This document shows, piece after piece, positions 9,418-17,994 of a DNA stretch of 64,000 nucleotides. Each line of letters begins with the position of its first letter. Within the stretch, counting starts at the first letter, position 1. Position numbers and translations under genes: made by a program. Source of the DNA: a bacterium 1XD8-76 (GTDB taxonomy: Bacteria > Bacillota > Clostridia > Lachnospirales > Lachnospiraceae); assembly GCA_003611955.1 (NCBI GenBank), contig RAZE01000014.1, positions 52,911-116,910 on the forward strand, read 5' to 3'. The notes under the pieces were generated by a model. It made no database searches and had not been told where the DNA came from. It saw nothing but the letters and a program-made list of their open reading frames with translations.

Positions 9418-9966
9418 CTATTTTGGAAAAGTGATCCCGCGGCCCGTATTCGGAAAGATAAGCGCTGCGGCGCAATCCAGGACGAACAGCAGGATCAGCG
9501 CGGCAAGAATGTTGTTTCTGATTTTGGGCGCAATGCCAAGCCACAGGTTTTCCAGAAGCCCCGACAGCAGACATATCCAGAGAACGCCGGCGATACCGAT
9601 TCCCAGGGCGGATGCAAGGCAGATGTAGCCCCGGAAGTTAAGCGGATAACCGCTGTAGTCCCAGTATCTCAAGTCCCAGAAAGTCTCGAGTATCCATCCG
9701 ATCGCCAGTTCCAGAGAAGTCCCGAGAAAAAGCGAATACAAAAATACTTTTGCGGGGTGTCGCCTGTATCCGGAGAGCAAGAGGTACATCAAAACAGCTC
9801 CGCTGCCGTAGACAGGAAGCCATGGTCCATAGAGAAACCCGCGGTTTCGCAGATGTCCTTCTTTTATAAAGAAAATCAGGACTTCCCACAAAAACCCCGA
9901 CAGTGACGCAGTAAAAAAATAAAAGATCAGTTTTGAAAAGTCTAATTGGCAACCATTTTTTTTCAT
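9418..9966 (-). CDS. PF06541-family membrane protein (putative ABC transporter permease)
   Basis: A 182-residue protein with about five membrane segments. The motif NRGFLYGPWLPVYGSGAV and the later RYWDYSGYPLNFRGYI are hallmarks of the CmpB-like family often annotated as putative ABC-transporter type IV. Function is not established for the family. It converges on spoIIID and stands alone on the minus strand. Confidence 0.82.
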   Translation of the reverse strand: MKKNGCQLDFSKLIFYFFTASLSGFLWEVLIFFIKEGHLRNRGFLYGPWLPVYGSGAVLMYLLLSGYRRHPAKVFLYSLFLGTSLELAIGWILETFWDLRYWDYSGYPLNFRGYICLASALGIGIAGVLWICLLSGLLENLWLGIAPKIRNNILAALILLFVLDCAAALIFPNTGRGITFPK

Positions 9967-10088
9967 AGAGATAGTGTGCCCGAAATGTTATGATATTATG
10001 GAAAATCCGAAAAAAGAAAAGAAAAGGAAAATAGACAAAGAGGGGTAATCAGAGTATACTTATGATAAAATGGACAGGAGGACAGACG

Positions 10089-11630
10089 ATGCGGCAGGAT
10101 ATGATCATTGTTCTTGACTTTGGCGGTCAATACAACCAGTTGATCGCCAGAAGGGTCAGGGAATGTAGTGTATATTGTGAAGTACATCCTTATAATATGA
10201 GCCTTGATAAGATCAGGGAGCTGCAACCGAAGGGGATCATTATGACGGGAGGGCCGAACAGCGTATATGCCGAGGGGGCGGTTCTCTGCGGCAGAGAAAT
10301 TTTTGAGATGGGAATACCCGTTCTCGGTATCTGCTACGGATCCCAGGTGATCGCGCATATGCTGGGCGGTGAGGTCGCGGCAGCGCCGGTCAGCGAATAC
10401 GGGAAGACGGAGGTGGACGCAGATACATCGGCAGCGCTGTTTCGCGATGTGGCCAAAAAGACGGTCTGCTGGATGAGCCATACGGACTATATCGCGAAGG
10501 CACCGGAGGGATTTTCCGTCACGGCGCACACGCCTGTCTGTCCGGTGGCGGCGATGGAGGATGCTGGACGCGGTATCTTTGCGGTGCAGTTTCACCCAGA
10601 GGTTGTGCATACGGTGGAAGGCATGAAGATGCTGAGAAATTTTGTGATGGATGTCTGCCGGTGCAAAGAGGAGTGGCGCATGGATTCCTTTGTGGAGACT
10701 TCCATCAGACAGCTTCGCGAAAAAGTCGGGGACGGCAGGGTACTCTGCGCCCTCTCCGGCGGTGTGGACAGTTCCGTGGCGGCGGTGCTGTTGTCAAAGG
10801 CAGTGGGAAAACAGCTCACCTGCGTCTTTGTGGATCACGGACTGCTGCGCAAGAACGAGGGGGATGAGGTGGAGGCCGTTTTCGGCCCAGGGGGATCTTA
10901 CGATCTGAACTTTATCCGCGTCAACGCGCAGGAGCAGTTTTATGAGAAGCTTGCCGGTGTATCCGAGCCGGAGAGTAAGCGGAAGATCATCGGAGAGGAG
11001 TTTATCCGTGTCTTTGAGGAGGAGGCGAAAAAGATCGGAGCGGTGGATTTTCTGGTGCAGGGGACGATCTACCCGGATGTGATCGAGTCCGGGCTCGGAA
11101 AGTCGGCGGTGATCAAGTCCCATCACAATGTGGGGGGACTGCCGGACCATGTGGACTTCAAGGAGATCATCGAGCCGCTCAGACTTTTGTTTAAAGACGA
11201 AGTGCGGCGCGCCGGACTGGAGCTGGGGATTCCGGAGTATCTTGTCTACAGGCAGCCTTTCCCGGGGCCGGGGTTAGGTGTCCGGATCGTCGGCGAAGTG
11301 ACGGCTGAGAAGGTGCGCATTGTGCAGGACGCGGATTATATTTATCGGGAAGAGATCGCGAAGGCAGGATGCGATAAAGGGCTGGGACAGTATTTTGCGG
11401 CTCTGACAAATATGCGGAGCGTGGGAGTCATGGGGGATTTCAGAACCTACGACTACGCGGTGGCGTTGCGGGCGGTAAACACCAGCGATTTTATGACGGC
11501 GGAGTGCGCGGAAATACCGTTTGAGGTGCTGCAGAGGGTGATGAACCGGATCATCAATGAGGTGAAGGGGGTAAACCGGGTGGTATATGATTTGACCAGT
11601 AAGCCGCCCGGGACGATTGAGTTCGAGTGA
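10089..11630 (+). CDS. guaA: GMP synthase (glutamine-hydrolysing)
   Basis: A 513-residue enzyme converting XMP to GMP with ATP and glutamine. The N-terminal class I amidotransferase has the nucleophile in GICYGSQ and the His/Glu in QFHPEVV. The ATP-pyrophosphatase domain has SGGVDSS, and the C-terminal dimerisation domain contains [10 protein letters not shown] and [11 protein letters not shown]. The protein ends KPPGTIEFE. The ATG at 10089 follows AGGAGG by seven bases. The last ten bases of coding sequence are an integration target: they recur three times downstream, so this 3' end may have been supplied by an inserted element while keeping the same residues. Confidence 0.97.
   Translation: MRQDMIIVLDFGGQYNQLIARRVRECSVYCEVHPYNMSLDKIRELQPKGIIMTGGPNSVYAEGAVLCGREIFEMGIPVLGICYGSQVIAHMLGGEVAAAPVSEYGKTEVDADTSAALFRDVAKKTVCWMSHTDYIAKAPEGFSVTAHTPVCPVAAMEDAGRGIFAVQFHPEVVHTVEGMKMLRNFVMDVCRCKEEWRMDSFVETSIRQLREKVGDGRVLCALSGGVDSSVAAVLLSKAVGKQLTCVFVDHGLLRKNEGDEVEAVFGPGGSYDLNFIRVNAQEQFYEKLAGVSEPESKRKIIGEEFIRVFEEEAKKIGAVDFLVQGTIYPDVIESGLGKSAVIKSHHNVGGLPDHVDFKEIIEPLRLLFKDEVRRAGLELGIPEYLVYRQPFPGPGLGVRIVGEVTAEKVRIVQDADYIYREEIAKAGCDKGLGQYFAALTNMRSVGVMGDFRTYDYAVALRAVNTSDFMTAECAEIPFEVLQRVMNRIINEVKGVNRVVYDLTSKPPGTIEFE
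11619..11628 (+). repeat. att copy A in the guaA 3' end
   Basis: GAGTTCGAGT, followed by GA of the stop, encodes the last residues Glu-Phe-Glu of GuaA. The same core in the same orientation is found at 29160, 47757 and 48591. guaA is a known integration site for genomic islands. Confidence 0.8.
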
Positions 11631-11637
11631 GAAGTAA

Positions 11638-11681
11638 AATCCTCGCAAGTCTTGAAAAATCAAGGCTTGTGGGGATTTTTT
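11638..11681 (+). terminator. strong terminator just inside element 1
   Basis: An 18-base-pair stem (AATCCTCGCAAGTCTTGA with its complement, GU pairs allowed) with a four-A loop ends in six Ts. It lies directly after guaA, so it terminates guaA transcription and shields the element. The same order (att, hairpin, hexamer pair) recurs at att copies B and D. Confidence 0.88.
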
Positions 11682-11691
11682 AATTGGCGGT

Positions 11692-11708
11692 GGGTACGAT
11701 TTGGGTAC
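11692..11708 (+). repeat. paired GGGTAC hexamers, left end of element 1
   Basis: GGGTAC at 11692-11697 and 11703-11708, 11 bases apart, that is one helical turn. The pair is repeated at 29041-29057 near the right end. These are probable arm-type binding sites for the integrase N-terminal domain. Confidence 0.6.
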
Positions 11709-11715
11709 AGATTTT

Positions 11716-12276
11716 TTAATCCAGCTTATTGTTTATCAAACGGTGCTCTGTATCTTCCATAACCTGGTCGTGGAGCTGCTGGATGCTCAGGTCGAAAAAG
11801 GCATCTCCATGCTGTTCGGGGTAAGTGTCCATCCAGCGGTCATAATCTGTTTCGGCTTTAATGAGAGCCTCCCCGCGTTTTTTTGCATCTTTGATTTCAT
11901 TGCATTTTTCTACATCTTCTAAAAATTTCTCGTAACGCTGGCACCATGCGTTCATCAGTGTCAGGGTTTCAAAACGTATACCAACTGTATCATTGCCTTC
12001 ATCGTCTTTGCATACAAAAAGATGTCCGTTGTATTGCCGGGCGATCTGGAATAAGCGGTGCATGGCTTTAATCATGTTAAAATCGGAATTTTCCAGTACC
12101 TCCGGATTGACGGCAAGGGCATTTGCTATTTTTTCAAGTGATGATGGCTTAGGGTTGCGTCTGCCGCTTTCGTAAGCACGAATATAGGCTTCGCTTGCAC
12201 CAACCAATTCACCTAACTGTTTCTGGGTAAGGCCACGCTCTTTGCGGATGCGGCGGATATTTTCTCCAACAGTCAT
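11716..12276 (-). CDS. XRE-family transcriptional regulator
   Basis: A 186-residue protein with an N-terminal Cro/C1 helix-turn-helix (LTQKQLGELVGASEAYIRAY, then ESGRRNPKPSSLEKIA). It has a charged C-terminal domain ending near HDQVMEDTEHRL. It is divergent from the excisionase/integrase operon, with about 170 bases between them, the position of a repressor or activator of excision genes. A gene with the same N-terminal type occupies the corresponding place in element 2. Confidence 0.85.
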   Translation of the reverse strand: MTVGENIRRIRKERGLTQKQLGELVGASEAYIRAYESGRRNPKPSSLEKIANALAVNPEVLENSDFNMIKAMHRLFQIARQYNGHLFVCKDDEGNDTVGIRFETLTLMNAWCQRYEKFLEDVEKCNEIKDAKKRGEALIKAETDYDRWMDTYPEQHGDAFFDLSIQQLHDQVMEDTEHRLINNKLD

Positions 12277-12361
12277 AAGTCTGCCTCCTAAAGTTTTAAC
12301 TGTGTATTTGCACTAAATCAATCATACCACATAAAGAGAAAAAAATAAAGCACAAAAGATA

Positions 12362-12390
12362 TTGACAAGAAACAAAAGTTACGATATGAT
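12362..12390 (+). promoter_or_regulatory. sigma-A promoter of the excisionase/integrase operon
   Basis: TTGACA at 12362-12367, a 17-base spacer, then TATGAT at 12385-12390, about 59 bases before the excisionase start. Confidence 0.7.
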
Positions 12391-12448
12391 AAAAACGAAA
12401 CATAAAGATACTATGCAGAAACAAATATTAAGAAAGAGAGGAAACAAC

Positions 12449-12643
12449 ATGAACGAAAAACTTTATTACAATGCCACAGACATTGCGGCGATGCTTGGTA
12501 TCAGCATGGGAAAGTCTTACAAGATCCTGCGGGAAATGAACAGCGAATTATCTTCCAAAGGCTTTCTCACAATCGCAGGGAAAATTCCCGTAGCCTATTT
12601 CAAAGAAAAATGGTATGGGGCGGCAAAGGAGGCGGTTGTATGA
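12449..12643 (+). CDS. excisionase-like small HTH protein
   Basis: A 64-residue protein with a winged-helix-like motif (ATDIAAMLGISMGKSYKILR) followed by GFLTIAGKIPVAYFKEKWYG. Proteins of this size and shape sit directly before tyrosine integrases in many Firmicute elements and are thought to act as directionality factors. GAGAGG precedes the ATG. The stop overlaps the integrase start (ATGA). A clear relative is encoded at 31835 in element 2. Confidence 0.75.
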   Translation: MNEKLYYNATDIAAMLGISMGKSYKILREMNSELSSKGFLTIAGKIPVAYFKEKWYGAAKEAVV

Positions 12644-13719
12644 GCTGTAATGCAAAGAAAGATCCGAACGGTACATGGCGGATACAATACCGCTGGACGG
12701 ATTGGACAGGAGCGAAAAAGAAATCCCAGAAAAGGGGATTTAAGACAAAGAAAGAAGCGGAAGAATGGTATGCGCATTTCTTATTGCAGCAGTCCTCTGA
12801 TCCGACAATGACGCTGGCTGACTTTTGGGAGATTTATAAGGCGGATATGGAAAAGCGTCTGCGGAAAACGACCATGAAACAGAAAGAATATGTGATGAAC
12901 GATAAGGTTCTGCCTTACTTTGGCAATACGCCAATCAATGAAATTACGGCACCAATGATAAGGAAATGGCAGGGTGAAATGATGGAAAAAGGCTTCAAGC
13001 CAACTTATCTGAAAACCATACATAACCAGCTCAGTGCAATTTTAAATTATGCAGTTAATTTTTATGATTTGCGATCCAATCCATGCCGGAAAGCAGGAAG
13101 CATGGGAAAGAGCAGGGCGGATGAAAGACCATACTGGACGTTGGAGGAATTTCAGAAGTTTTCGGATGCAATTATGGATAAACAGGATTCGTGGGTTGCA
13201 TTTCAGATTTTATTCTGGACGGGAATGCGTCTGGGAGAATTACTTGCCCTTCAGGTAAAGGACGTAAATTTTGAAGAAGGCACGATTACCGTTGATGAAT
13301 CCCTTGCGAGGATTGACGGAGAGGATTTGATAACCGCACCGAAAACGGAAAGTTCCATAAGGGTAATTACCATACATAAGGAATTGCAGGAGGCGATAAA
13401 GGAGTATATTGCAACGCTCTATCGGGCGAGGGCAGGAACACGGCTTTTTGCCGGGCGGACAAAAAGTTTCTTTGAGCATGAAATGGAGCGTGGAATTAAG
13501 CTGTCAGGCGTAAAAAAGATTACTGTCCATTGTACCCGTCACAGCCATGCGAGTATGCTCGTGCAGATGGGATTCAGTCCTGTTGAGATTGCAAAGCGGT
13601 TAGGGCATGGAAAAGTTACAACTACGATAGAAACATATTGTCACCAGTCTATGGATGCGCAGATAAAAATTGCGGACAGGCTTGGAAAAGTGGAGAGGGG
13701 TGAGGAAGGTGGCGTGTAG
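12640..13719 (+). CDS. tyrosine site-specific integrase of element 1
   Basis: A 359-residue recombinase. The N-terminal arm-binding domain (about residues 8-50, GTWRIQYRWTDWTG) is followed by a SAM-like core-binding domain and the catalytic domain. Catalytic residues are visible: Arg in WTGMRLGEL, HxxR in HCTRHSHASML, His in RLGHG and the nucleophile Tyr in TTTIETYCH. The ATG at 12640 has AAGGAGG seven bases before it. It is the probable enzyme for integration at the guaA 3' end. It is clearly related to, but diverged from, the integrase of element 2. Confidence 0.93.
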   Translation: MSCNAKKDPNGTWRIQYRWTDWTGAKKKSQKRGFKTKKEAEEWYAHFLLQQSSDPTMTLADFWEIYKADMEKRLRKTTMKQKEYVMNDKVLPYFGNTPINEITAPMIRKWQGEMMEKGFKPTYLKTIHNQLSAILNYAVNFYDLRSNPCRKAGSMGKSRADERPYWTLEEFQKFSDAIMDKQDSWVAFQILFWTGMRLGELLALQVKDVNFEEGTITVDESLARIDGEDLITAPKTESSIRVITIHKELQEAIKEYIATLYRARAGTRLFAGRTKSFFEHEMERGIKLSGVKKITVHCTRHSHASMLVQMGFSPVEIAKRLGHGKVTTTIETYCHQSMDAQIKIADRLGKVERGEEGGV

Positions 13720-14044
13720 GCGTGAGGACAGATTCCGACGGAATACAATCGCTTTTTGGCTGAGTGATGAGGAAAAAGCGCAAGTAGAAGCGAGGATTAT
13801 ATTGTCAGGACTTCCCAAAGGGGATTATTACAGGAAGGCTGTATTGGGGAAGGAAGTGACGGTAACTGCCGGAAATTATATGTCTAACAGGGTTGCAAAA
13901 GTTTTAGAGCAGATATTGGTACATCTGGAAAGCGGAAATACAGAAGATGAAAAATTACTGCTGGAACTGGTAAAGCAGTTGTTAGAAATTCAGCAGAATA
14001 GAAATGCCCCTGCTGGTAACAGGAGCATTTCGGAAACAGATTAG
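13709..14044 (+). CDS. MobC-like mobilization accessory protein
   Basis: About 111 residues if translation starts at the GTG at 13709, just inside the integrase 3' end. The segment RRNTIAFWLSDEEKAQVEAR resembles the ribbon-helix-helix start of MobC-type relaxosome proteins. A matching gene follows the integrase in element 2 (FRISPREREEIEAKIFASG). It probably helps the MobV relaxase at oriT. The start codon is uncertain. Confidence 0.65.
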   Translation: MACRREDRFRRNTIAFWLSDEEKAQVEARIILSGLPKGDYYRKAVLGKEVTVTAGNYMSNRVAKVLEQILVHLESGNTEDEKLLLELVKQLLEIQQNRNAPAGNRSISETD

Positions 14045-14156
14045 GTTGTTGGCGCAACTTAATCTGAATGCAAAATGGACGAGCCTCTTTACATATATTT
14101 TGCAGATTTATTATAGCAGAGGCTTTTCCAGATGAAAAGGAGGAGCAATCGTAAAA

Positions 14157-14804
14157 TTGAGTATTTTTTCAGAGGTAAAGGAATATCTGACAGCAAGACA
14201 GGCGGCGGAATACTATGGTTTGCAGGTTAAAAAGAATGGCTTAGCCTGCTGTCCGTTCCATGATGATAAGCATCCAAGCATGAAGATTGATAAAAATTAT
14301 CACTGTTTTGCCTGTGGCGTCGGTGGAGATGCGGTTGATTATGTTTCCCGTATGTTTGGAGTGTCACAGTATGATGCGGCCCTAAAGCTGATAGAGGATT
14401 TTTCTCTGCCTGTTGATGCGAAGGGGAATGCAGAGTTAAGTGTGCGGGAAAAAGAGCGCATCCGCAGGGAAAAGGCAGAGCGTGAAAGAGTAACACGCAT
14501 TCAGGAACGATTTGAAAAATGGTGCATTCAGACCGTTGATATATTGAGGGGCTGTATTTCAGAGGTTGACAGCGTAAATCACTTTCTGATTGGGAAACCG
14601 CCTGACATTATTTTTTCAGAAGATTATGCGCAGATGCTTCATGCAGAGCCGCTGATCAATTACTGGCTGGATATTCTGTGCATGGGAGATGTTTCAGAGA
14701 GGCGGGGGCTGTTTTTGAAGGATAGAAAGAAGGTGGAGGAAATTGCAGGAAAAATCGGTGCAGGCAGAAAGCGAATTATGGAATGCAGTCGGGGAAGCGC
14801 TTGA
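14157..14804 (+). CDS. DNA primase-like protein with CHC2 zinc finger
   Basis: A 215-residue protein with the CHC2 zinc-binding pattern CCPFHDDKHPSM...CFACGVGGDAVDYV, the DNA-binding finger of DnaG-type primases, followed by a charged helical region. No Toprim catalytic domain is present, so it is a short accessory primase or loader. The TTG at 14157 follows AAAGGAGGAG by about 11 bases. It overlaps the VapE-like gene, so the two probably form the element's replication module. Confidence 0.8.
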   Translation: MSIFSEVKEYLTARQAAEYYGLQVKKNGLACCPFHDDKHPSMKIDKNYHCFACGVGGDAVDYVSRMFGVSQYDAALKLIEDFSLPVDAKGNAELSVREKERIRREKAERERVTRIQERFEKWCIQTVDILRGCISEVDSVNHFLIGKPPDIIFSEDYAQMLHAEPLINYWLDILCMGDVSERRGLFLKDRKKVEEIAGKIGAGRKRIMECSRGSA

Positions 14805-16101
14805 TGCAGAAATGAGTACCGTAGAGGACGTACTGGAGTCGCTTGCAAGAACGCAGAAAGGGAATGTGAAATCTTCCATTGAGAACTGCATGACTATTTT
14901 ATACAGAGATCCGGTGCTGAAAGATGCCATATGTAAAAATGAGCTGACAAACAAAACTGATATTGTAAAGCAGTTATCGTGGAAACGGAACGGGAGCTGT
15001 GTCACTGATGTGGATATGTACCAGATTCAGCGATACATAGAAACAAATTATGGCATTTCCAATGATAAGGCTATCAATAAAGCTGTCAGTATTATAGCCA
15101 GCGAAAAAAGCTATCACCCTATAAGGGAATTTCTTGAAAATCTGCAATGGGATGGAAAAAACAGGATTGCAAATCTGCTCCCGCGTTTTCTTGGTGCAGA
15201 TGATAATGAGTATACGAGAGAAATCATGCGGCTTTTGATGCTGGCGGCAATACGTCGGATTTATGAACCGGGATGTAAGTTTGAGATCATGGTCTGCCTT
15301 GTGGGCGGTCAGGGCGCAGGAAAGTCCACATTCTTCCGTTTCCTCGCTGTCAATGATGAGTGGTTCACGGACGATCTGAAGCGTATGGACGATGAAAATG
15401 TTTACAGCAAGATGCAGGGGCACTGGATCATTGAGATGTCGGAAATGCTTGCCACGGTCAATGCAAAAAGTATTGAAGATATTAAATCGTTTTTGAGCAG
15501 GCAGAAAGAAACCTATCGCATTCCATATCAGACTTATGCAGAGGACAGGCCGAGACAGTGTATTTTTGTCGGCACGTCAAATAACCTTGATTTTCTTCCG
15601 CTGGACAGAACGGGAAACAGAAGGTTTGCGCCTGTTCTGGTTCATCAGGAGCGTGTGGAGAAACATATCCTTGAGGATGAAAAGGAGTCGAGGGAATATA
15701 TTGTGCAGGCATGGGCAGAGGCAATGGTTATCTACAAAAACTGTTCGCATGAGCTGAAACTGTCAAAGGAAATGGAAGAATATTTGAAGGAGATGCAGAA
15801 ACAGTTTATGCCGGAGGATACAAAGGTGGGCGTTATTCAGGCATGGCTGGATGATTGTACGGAAGAATATGTGTGTAGCGAAATGATTTACAGAGAGGCG
15901 CTTCGGCATGAGTACGAGGAACCGAAACAATGGGAGATTAAAGAAATTAACAGTATTATGAACACCTGTATTAAAGGGTGGGAAAAAGTCAGTTCCCACA
16001 GGTTCGGCAGGTACGGACTACAGCGTGGCTGGAAACGAAGAACTGATATGCAGGGATTTACGTCGCTGCCGGATAACGCACAGACACCTTTTAAGGAGTA
16101 A
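14743..16101 (+). CDS. VapE-family replication helicase
   Basis: A 452-residue P-loop ATPase. The segment REFLENLQWDGKNRI, Walker A VGGQGAGKSTFFRF, the DEN/WIIEMSEM region and SNNLDFLPLDRTGNRRF are typical of virulence-associated E proteins, which work with phage or element primases. A TTG start at 14743 with GGAGG just before it overlaps the primase 3' end by 62 bases. This suggests that element 1 can replicate its excised form. Confidence 0.85.
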   Translation: MQEKSVQAESELWNAVGEALDAEMSTVEDVLESLARTQKGNVKSSIENCMTILYRDPVLKDAICKNELTNKTDIVKQLSWKRNGSCVTDVDMYQIQRYIETNYGISNDKAINKAVSIIASEKSYHPIREFLENLQWDGKNRIANLLPRFLGADDNEYTREIMRLLMLAAIRRIYEPGCKFEIMVCLVGGQGAGKSTFFRFLAVNDEWFTDDLKRMDDENVYSKMQGHWIIEMSEMLATVNAKSIEDIKSFLSRQKETYRIPYQTYAEDRPRQCIFVGTSNNLDFLPLDRTGNRRFAPVLVHQERVEKHILEDEKESREYIVQAWAEAMVIYKNCSHELKLSKEMEEYLKEMQKQFMPEDTKVGVIQAWLDDCTEEYVCSEMIYREALRHEYEEPKQWEIKEINSIMNTCIKGWEKVSSHRFGRYGLQRGWKRRTDMQGFTSLPDNAQTPFKE

Positions 16102-16134
16102 AGTGGAGTATCGTTTTAAACTCTTTTTTAGCCG

Positions 16135-16227
16135 GTTTACAGGGCGCGTTTACATTTTTGTAAACGGCGGGTTTACAGCGGAATATAGGAAAATCAAGGT
16201 ATTCTGGCATTTGTAAACGGTGTAAAC
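16135..16227. repeat. GTTTAC repeat cluster, candidate parC centromere
   Basis: Within 93 bases there are three GTTTAC and three GTAAAC hexamers (16135, 16148, 16160, 16171, 16213, 16222), some forming inverted pairs. They lie between the replication helicase and the ParM-like gene, where type II partition systems keep the ParR-bound site. A role as operator for the par genes is equally possible. Confidence 0.5.
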
Positions 16228-16282
16228 AGAAAAAACTGAAAATACAATAATGAGATTAACAGCAATATGGAGGGCATTTATT

Positions 16283-17209
16283 ATGCAGAAATATAACAGC
16301 AATACAAACGTGATTATCGGCTTGGATCATGGTTATGGAAACATGAAAACGGCGCACAGGGTATTCCGGACAGGGGTGGAATGCTTTGAAGAAGAGCCGA
16401 TAGTCAGCATGAATTATATCAAATATAAGGATAAGTATTATGTAATCGGGGAAAATCATTTGATTTATCAGGGCAACAAGACTGATTCACAGGACTTCTT
16501 TATCCTTACATTGGCAGGACTGGCGGAAGAATTGAAATTCAGAGGTCTGCATGAGGCAAAAGTGGTTCTGGCGGTTGGACTTCCCCTTGCATGGGCAAAA
16601 AGTCAGGCGGCGGATTTCAAGAAATATCTGATGCAGGAGCAGAAATTATTTTTCTCATTTCGCAAAGAAAGCTACAGAGTGCATTTGTGCGGAGTGGAGG
16701 TATTCCCGCAGGGATTTGCGGCGGTATGTAATGCTGGAGTGATGAAAGGCTTCAACATGATAGCGGATATCGGGAATGGTACAATGAACGTGATGCAGAT
16801 TGTGGACGGCAGACCGTTAGAAAAAAGCCTTGTGACGGACAAATTCGGTGTTTCTATCTGCATGAAAGAAATACAAAAGGAACTGTCTAAATCGGCAGGA
16901 GAAAGCATACCGGAGGTTCTGGTTGAGCCGATGTTGATAAACGGGTTACAGGGCAGAGCGGATGCAACCGCAAAGGTGGTAGAGCGAATTGCAGCAGGAT
17001 ATGCAGAGAATATTTTAAAACGCCTGATTGATTATGGATATAAAGAAAATCTGGTGCAACTCTATGTGATTGGCGGAGGCGGATGCCTGCTCAGGCATTA
17101 CAGTGATGTTGCTTCGAAAGGGAGTGTGACTTTTATTGAAGACATCTGCGCCAATGCAAAAGGATATGAATATCTGGCAATGCAGAAACAGCGCAGGCGG
17201 ACAGTGTAG
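16283..17209 (+). CDS. ParM/StbA-like actin homologue
   Basis: A 308-residue protein of the actin-like ATPase fold. The phosphate-1 loop is visible in VIIGLDHGYGNMKTA near the N-terminus, phosphate-2 in MIADIGNGTMNVM, and the adenosine motif in YVIGGGGCLLRHY near the C-terminus. ParM filaments push plasmid copies apart during division. The ATG at 16283 has GGAGGG eight bases before it. Partition genes on an integrative element imply an extrachromosomal phase that must be inherited. Confidence 0.82.
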   Translation: MQKYNSNTNVIIGLDHGYGNMKTAHRVFRTGVECFEEEPIVSMNYIKYKDKYYVIGENHLIYQGNKTDSQDFFILTLAGLAEELKFRGLHEAKVVLAVGLPLAWAKSQAADFKKYLMQEQKLFFSFRKESYRVHLCGVEVFPQGFAAVCNAGVMKGFNMIADIGNGTMNVMQIVDGRPLEKSLVTDKFGVSICMKEIQKELSKSAGESIPEVLVEPMLINGLQGRADATAKVVERIAAGYAENILKRLIDYGYKENLVQLYVIGGGGCLLRHYSDVASKGSVTFIEDICANAKGYEYLAMQKQRRRTV

Positions 17210-17224
17210 AAATGAGGTTATCGG

Positions 17225-17674
17225 ATGAAAAAGACCTATAGATGTAGCAATATAAAATTCTGCATGGAGGATGAAAACCAGCGTAGGACATGGGAGTATT
17301 TGCGGGGTATTACACGAAAAGATGGTTCTTATGGGAAGATACTTTCTGATGCGTTTATAGCGGTTCTTGACGGGCAGGTACAGTCTGAAACTGATGGTGT
17401 GGTGCATGATTCTACTATTCTGTCGGAGCAGGATATAGAGATTCTTGGGAAGATGCTGGACAGGGCGTTGGAACAGAAATTTCATGAAATGCTCCAAGAA
17501 CTTCGAAAAGTTTTTGCAGAGCAGATTGGCAACGGCTTCAGTGAATATGTTTTACCAGTTCATTCTGATACAGGAAAATTTATGGAAAAGGATGATGCTG
17601 ATGGAATAGGGCAGATGCAGGAGACAGAATTATCCGAGGATATGATGGCGTTTGCATTTGCGATGGGCGAATAG
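17225..17674 (+). CDS. probable ParR-like partner of the actin homologue
   Basis: A 149-residue protein 15 bases downstream of the ParM-like gene. The N-terminal part (KFCMEDENQRRTWEYLRG) could form a ribbon-helix-helix, and the middle is helical (EIL...LDRALEQKFHEMLQEL). The call rests mainly on position and size; the sequence is not diagnostic. Confidence 0.5.
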   Translation: MKKTYRCSNIKFCMEDENQRRTWEYLRGITRKDGSYGKILSDAFIAVLDGQVQSETDGVVHDSTILSEQDIEILGKMLDRALEQKFHEMLQELRKVFAEQIGNGFSEYVLPVHSDTGKFMEKDDADGIGQMQETELSEDMMAFAFAMGE

Positions 17675-17994
17675 GCGGTTCCGAATTTTTATATTCGGTA
17701 CTCAATTCCGAGAAGGGAGCCTATGGAACGGTGCTGGAAAGTCTTTATTCGGCACCATCGCCCATAGCGAATGATGGCGGTATTTTGCCGGAATGAGCAG
17801 TCTGACGTGGGAATTCTCACGACAGACTACAGATGCCGTCAGGCAGACGGTATTTGCCAGCGGCAAATACTACCCTCGGAGAGCGCCTTACTTCTGATGC
17901 GTATGCGTCAGAAGTAATAAGGCGTTACTTTTGACAAAAGTAACAAAACCGTAGATAGCCGACATATGTAAAATTTGAGAAAGAAGGTGGTGCA
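17675..17994 (+). other. gene-free region before the relaxase with oriT-like inverted repeats
   Basis: No convincing coding sequence is present. An inverted repeat of about 17 bases per arm surrounds GTATGC (17883-17923; arms built on CGCCTTACTTCTGA and TCAGAAGTAATAAGGCG). Right after it comes a perfect nine-base inverted repeat GTTACTTTT-GAC-AAAAGTAAC (17924-17944). Element 2 has a near-copy, GTTACTTTCGCAGAAAGTAA followed by C, in the same position before its relaxase. This is the best candidate for oriT. The nick site cannot be assigned by eye. Confidence 0.6.

Noticed and set aside
1..11630. Shadow frames over the sugar ABC genes, spoIIID and guaA
   Set aside because: Many long opposite-strand frames exist because of codon bias in GC-rich genes; none has a ribosome site or a recognisable protein.
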